Below are positions 5,703-6,609 of a stretch of DNA of 6,609 bases, piece by piece. The stretch comes from Halobacteriales archaeon SW_9_67_25 (GTDB taxonomy: Archaea > Halobacteriota > Halobacteria > Halobacteriales > Haloarculaceae). Position 1 is the stretch's first letter. Each line of letters opens with the position of its first letter. The stretch lies in the NCBI GenBank assembly GCA_003022745.1, contig PXSU01000032.1, positions 1 to 6,609 of the forward strand, in the 5' to 3' direction. A model generated the notes under the pieces. That model was not told where the DNA came from, searched no databases, and was given only the letters and a program-made list of their open reading frames with translations. Made by a program: the position numbers and the translations under genes.

Positions 5703-6236
5703 GTGGACACAGTCGACGTCAGCACCGTGGTCTACCTGCCACCAGCCGAGATTTACGAGTTCCTGCTCGATTTCCCGCGGTACGCGGACTACTCGCACCA
5801 CCTCGACGAAGTCCGCCAGTGGGGCGACGGAGAAGCGGGGGACACGCGCTACGATATCACCTTCTCGTGGTGGAAACTCTCCTACACCGCGGTCTCGCGG
5901 GTGACTGGCGTCGAACCGCCCAACCGCATCGACTGGCGGCTCGTCAAGGACATCGACGCCCGCGGCTCCTGGCAGATCGCACCCGAACCCGAGTCGGCGC
6001 CGTCACCGGGCACGCCCACCACCCGGGTCCGTCTCTACATCGAGTTCGCGCCCGAAACGGCCAACGTCGCCGGACTCGGTCTCCCGTCGTTCGTCTCGCT
6101 GGACTGGCTGATAGAGAAAGTCAAACCGAAGGTGCGAACCGAAGCCGAGCGCATCGTCGAGCGCATCGTCGCGGACCTGGAGGGACGACACCGCGACGTC
6201 GACCTCGACATCCACACGACGCCCGATTCGGTGTAG
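5703..6236 (+). CDS. SRPBCC / START-like (COQ10-type polyketide cyclase fold) protein
   Basis: A 177-residue soluble protein of the helix-grip superfamily, which binds lipids or other hydrophobic ligands in a deep cavity. The opening strand and short helix VDVSTVVYLPPAEIYEFLLD (4-23) lead to FPRYADYSHHLDEVRQW (24-40), the usual 'fpxYpxw...v' turn. Beta strands follow: DTRYDITFSWWKLSYTAVSRV (47-67), NRIDWRLVKD (74-83), GSWQIAP (88-94) and TRVRLYIEFAP (107-117). The long C-terminal helix spans about 132-163. A Pro/Ser/Glu-rich insertion at 95-106 breaks the sheet, and a polar tail follows the helix. GTG at 5703 is chosen from TATA spacing and because residues before it have no fold counterpart. 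Ligand and reaction are unknown. The shared promoter region with coaBC does not by itself show a functional link. Confidence 0.82.
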   Translation: MDTVDVSTVVYLPPAEIYEFLLDFPRYADYSHHLDEVRQWGDGEAGDTRYDITFSWWKLSYTAVSRVTGVEPPNRIDWRLVKDIDARGSWQIAPEPESAPSPGTPTTRVRLYIEFAPETANVAGLGLPSFVSLDWLIEKVKPKVRTEAERIVERIVADLEGRHRDVDLDIHTTPDSV

Positions 6237-6257
6237 TCAGCGATGGCCCGGAGAGTC

Positions 6258-6292
6258 CGACAGTAGCCCACATACGCGTTACTGTCGTATGT
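6258..6292. repeat. Overlapping inverted repeats in the convergent intergenic region
   Basis: Two perfect inverted repeats interlock between the SRPBCC and cupredoxin 3' ends. CGACAGTA (6258-6265) pairs with TACTGTCG (6280-6287), and ACATACG (6270-6276) pairs with CGTATGT (6286-6292). They share bases, so only one can form at a time. A second CGACAG at 6300-6305 can also pair with CTGTCG at 6282-6287. A terminator or processing role for the plus-strand transcript is plausible but unproven. Confidence 0.5.
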
Positions 6293-6322
6293 ATCGTGTC
6301 GACAGCGGTACGTTGCGTGGTC

Positions 6323-6347
6323 GATACGGACCACAGGACTCCGTATC
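6323..6347 (-). terminator. Hairpin overlapping the cupredoxin stop codon
   Basis: GATACGGA (6323-6330) and TCCGTATC (6340-6347) form a perfect 8-bp stem with a 9-base loop. The stem includes two bases of the TGA stop (6348-6346) of the minus-strand gene. There is no following T-run, so it is not a bacterial-type terminator. It may protect the mRNA 3' end or act between convergent genes. Confidence 0.4.
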
Positions 6348-6609
6348 AGGCCTCGGGGTCGTAGTTGCCGCCGTACCTGACGAAGACGTACGCGAGACCG
6401 AGCGTGGCGACCAGCACGAACATCGTAGCGACGCTCAGTGTCTTGGCAGCACCAGGGAGGTCCGAGGGACCGGCACCTCCCCCTCCGCCACCCTTCGTCG
6501 GGAAGTCCTCGCCGACGACGACCGAGCCCTTCATGCCGACGCTCTTGTGTGGCTGACAGAAGTAGTTGAAGAGGCCGTCCTCGCCGAAGGTGTGCTCGAA
6601 GGTGAACCC
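6346..6609 (-). CDS. Halocyanin/plastocyanin-like blue copper protein with C-terminal membrane anchor (5' part beyond window)
   Basis: The last 87 residues of a gene cut by the right edge; the reading frame is open to base 6609, so the methionine at 6534 is internal. NYFCQPHKSVGMKG gives three of the four type I copper ligands with plastocyanin spacing: Cys18, His21 and Met26 of the fragment; the first His must lie beyond the window. After VVVGE comes a linker with six consecutive glycines (about 40-45), then a single membrane helix at about 58-77 (LSVATMFVLVATLGLAYVFV) and a short tail RYGGNYDPEA. The copper domain should face outside the cell, tethered by its C-terminus, and act in electron transfer with membrane respiratory partners. 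Most halocyanins are instead lipobox-anchored at the N-terminus, which cannot be checked here. Confidence 0.85.
   Translation of the reverse strand, partial: GFTFEHTFGEDGLFNYFCQPHKSVGMKGSVVVGEDFPTKGGGGGGAGPSDLPGAAKTLSVATMFVLVATLGLAYVFVRYGGNYDPEA

Overview
The window reads as chromosome of an extremely halophilic archaeon (class Halobacteria). The evidence is high GC with strong G/C third-position bias, acidic soluble proteins, archaeal TATA boxes about 24-31 bases upstream of most start codons (leaderless or nearly leaderless mRNAs), an archaeal initiator tRNA, a haloarchaeal-type type IV pilin N-terminus and a cupredoxin of halocyanin type. The genus cannot be fixed from the sequence. No CRISPR array, insertion sequence, integrase or replication origin was seen.

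Left third (1-3214): a large polytopic membrane protein of the DUF2298 / 'YYY' family (minus strand, cut by the left edge) is divergent, across a 100-bp promoter region, from a two-gene operon. That operon encodes a family 2 glycosyltransferase and a GtrA-like four-helix membrane protein joined by an ATGA overlap. It looks like a surface-glycan or polyprenyl-phosphate-sugar locus; the role of the DUF2298 protein is unknown.

Middle (3215-4425): an initiator tRNA-Met gene (plus) with its own box A, then two minus-strand genes, a 92-residue haloarchaeal protein of unknown function and, upstream of it, a small type IV pilin-like protein. The pilin gene is visibly richer in A+T than its surroundings. 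The 207 bases between the pilin promoter and coaBC hold no convincing gene, only a pyrimidine-rich tract after coaBC and some weak inverted repeats.

Right third (4426-6609): coaBC (minus), the bifunctional enzyme making 4'-phosphopantetheine for coenzyme A, is divergent from a leaderless SRPBCC/START-like lipid-binding-fold gene (plus). That gene converges on the 3' end of a membrane-anchored blue-copper protein (minus, cut by the right edge). The convergent gap is dense in inverted repeats, one of which runs into the cupredoxin stop codon.

Most of the window is ordinary housekeeping and cell-surface content. The points worth a second look are the DUF2298-GT2-GtrA locus, the unusually compact glycosyltransferase, the A+T-rich lone pilin, and the inverted repeats at the coaBC promoter and in the convergent gap.
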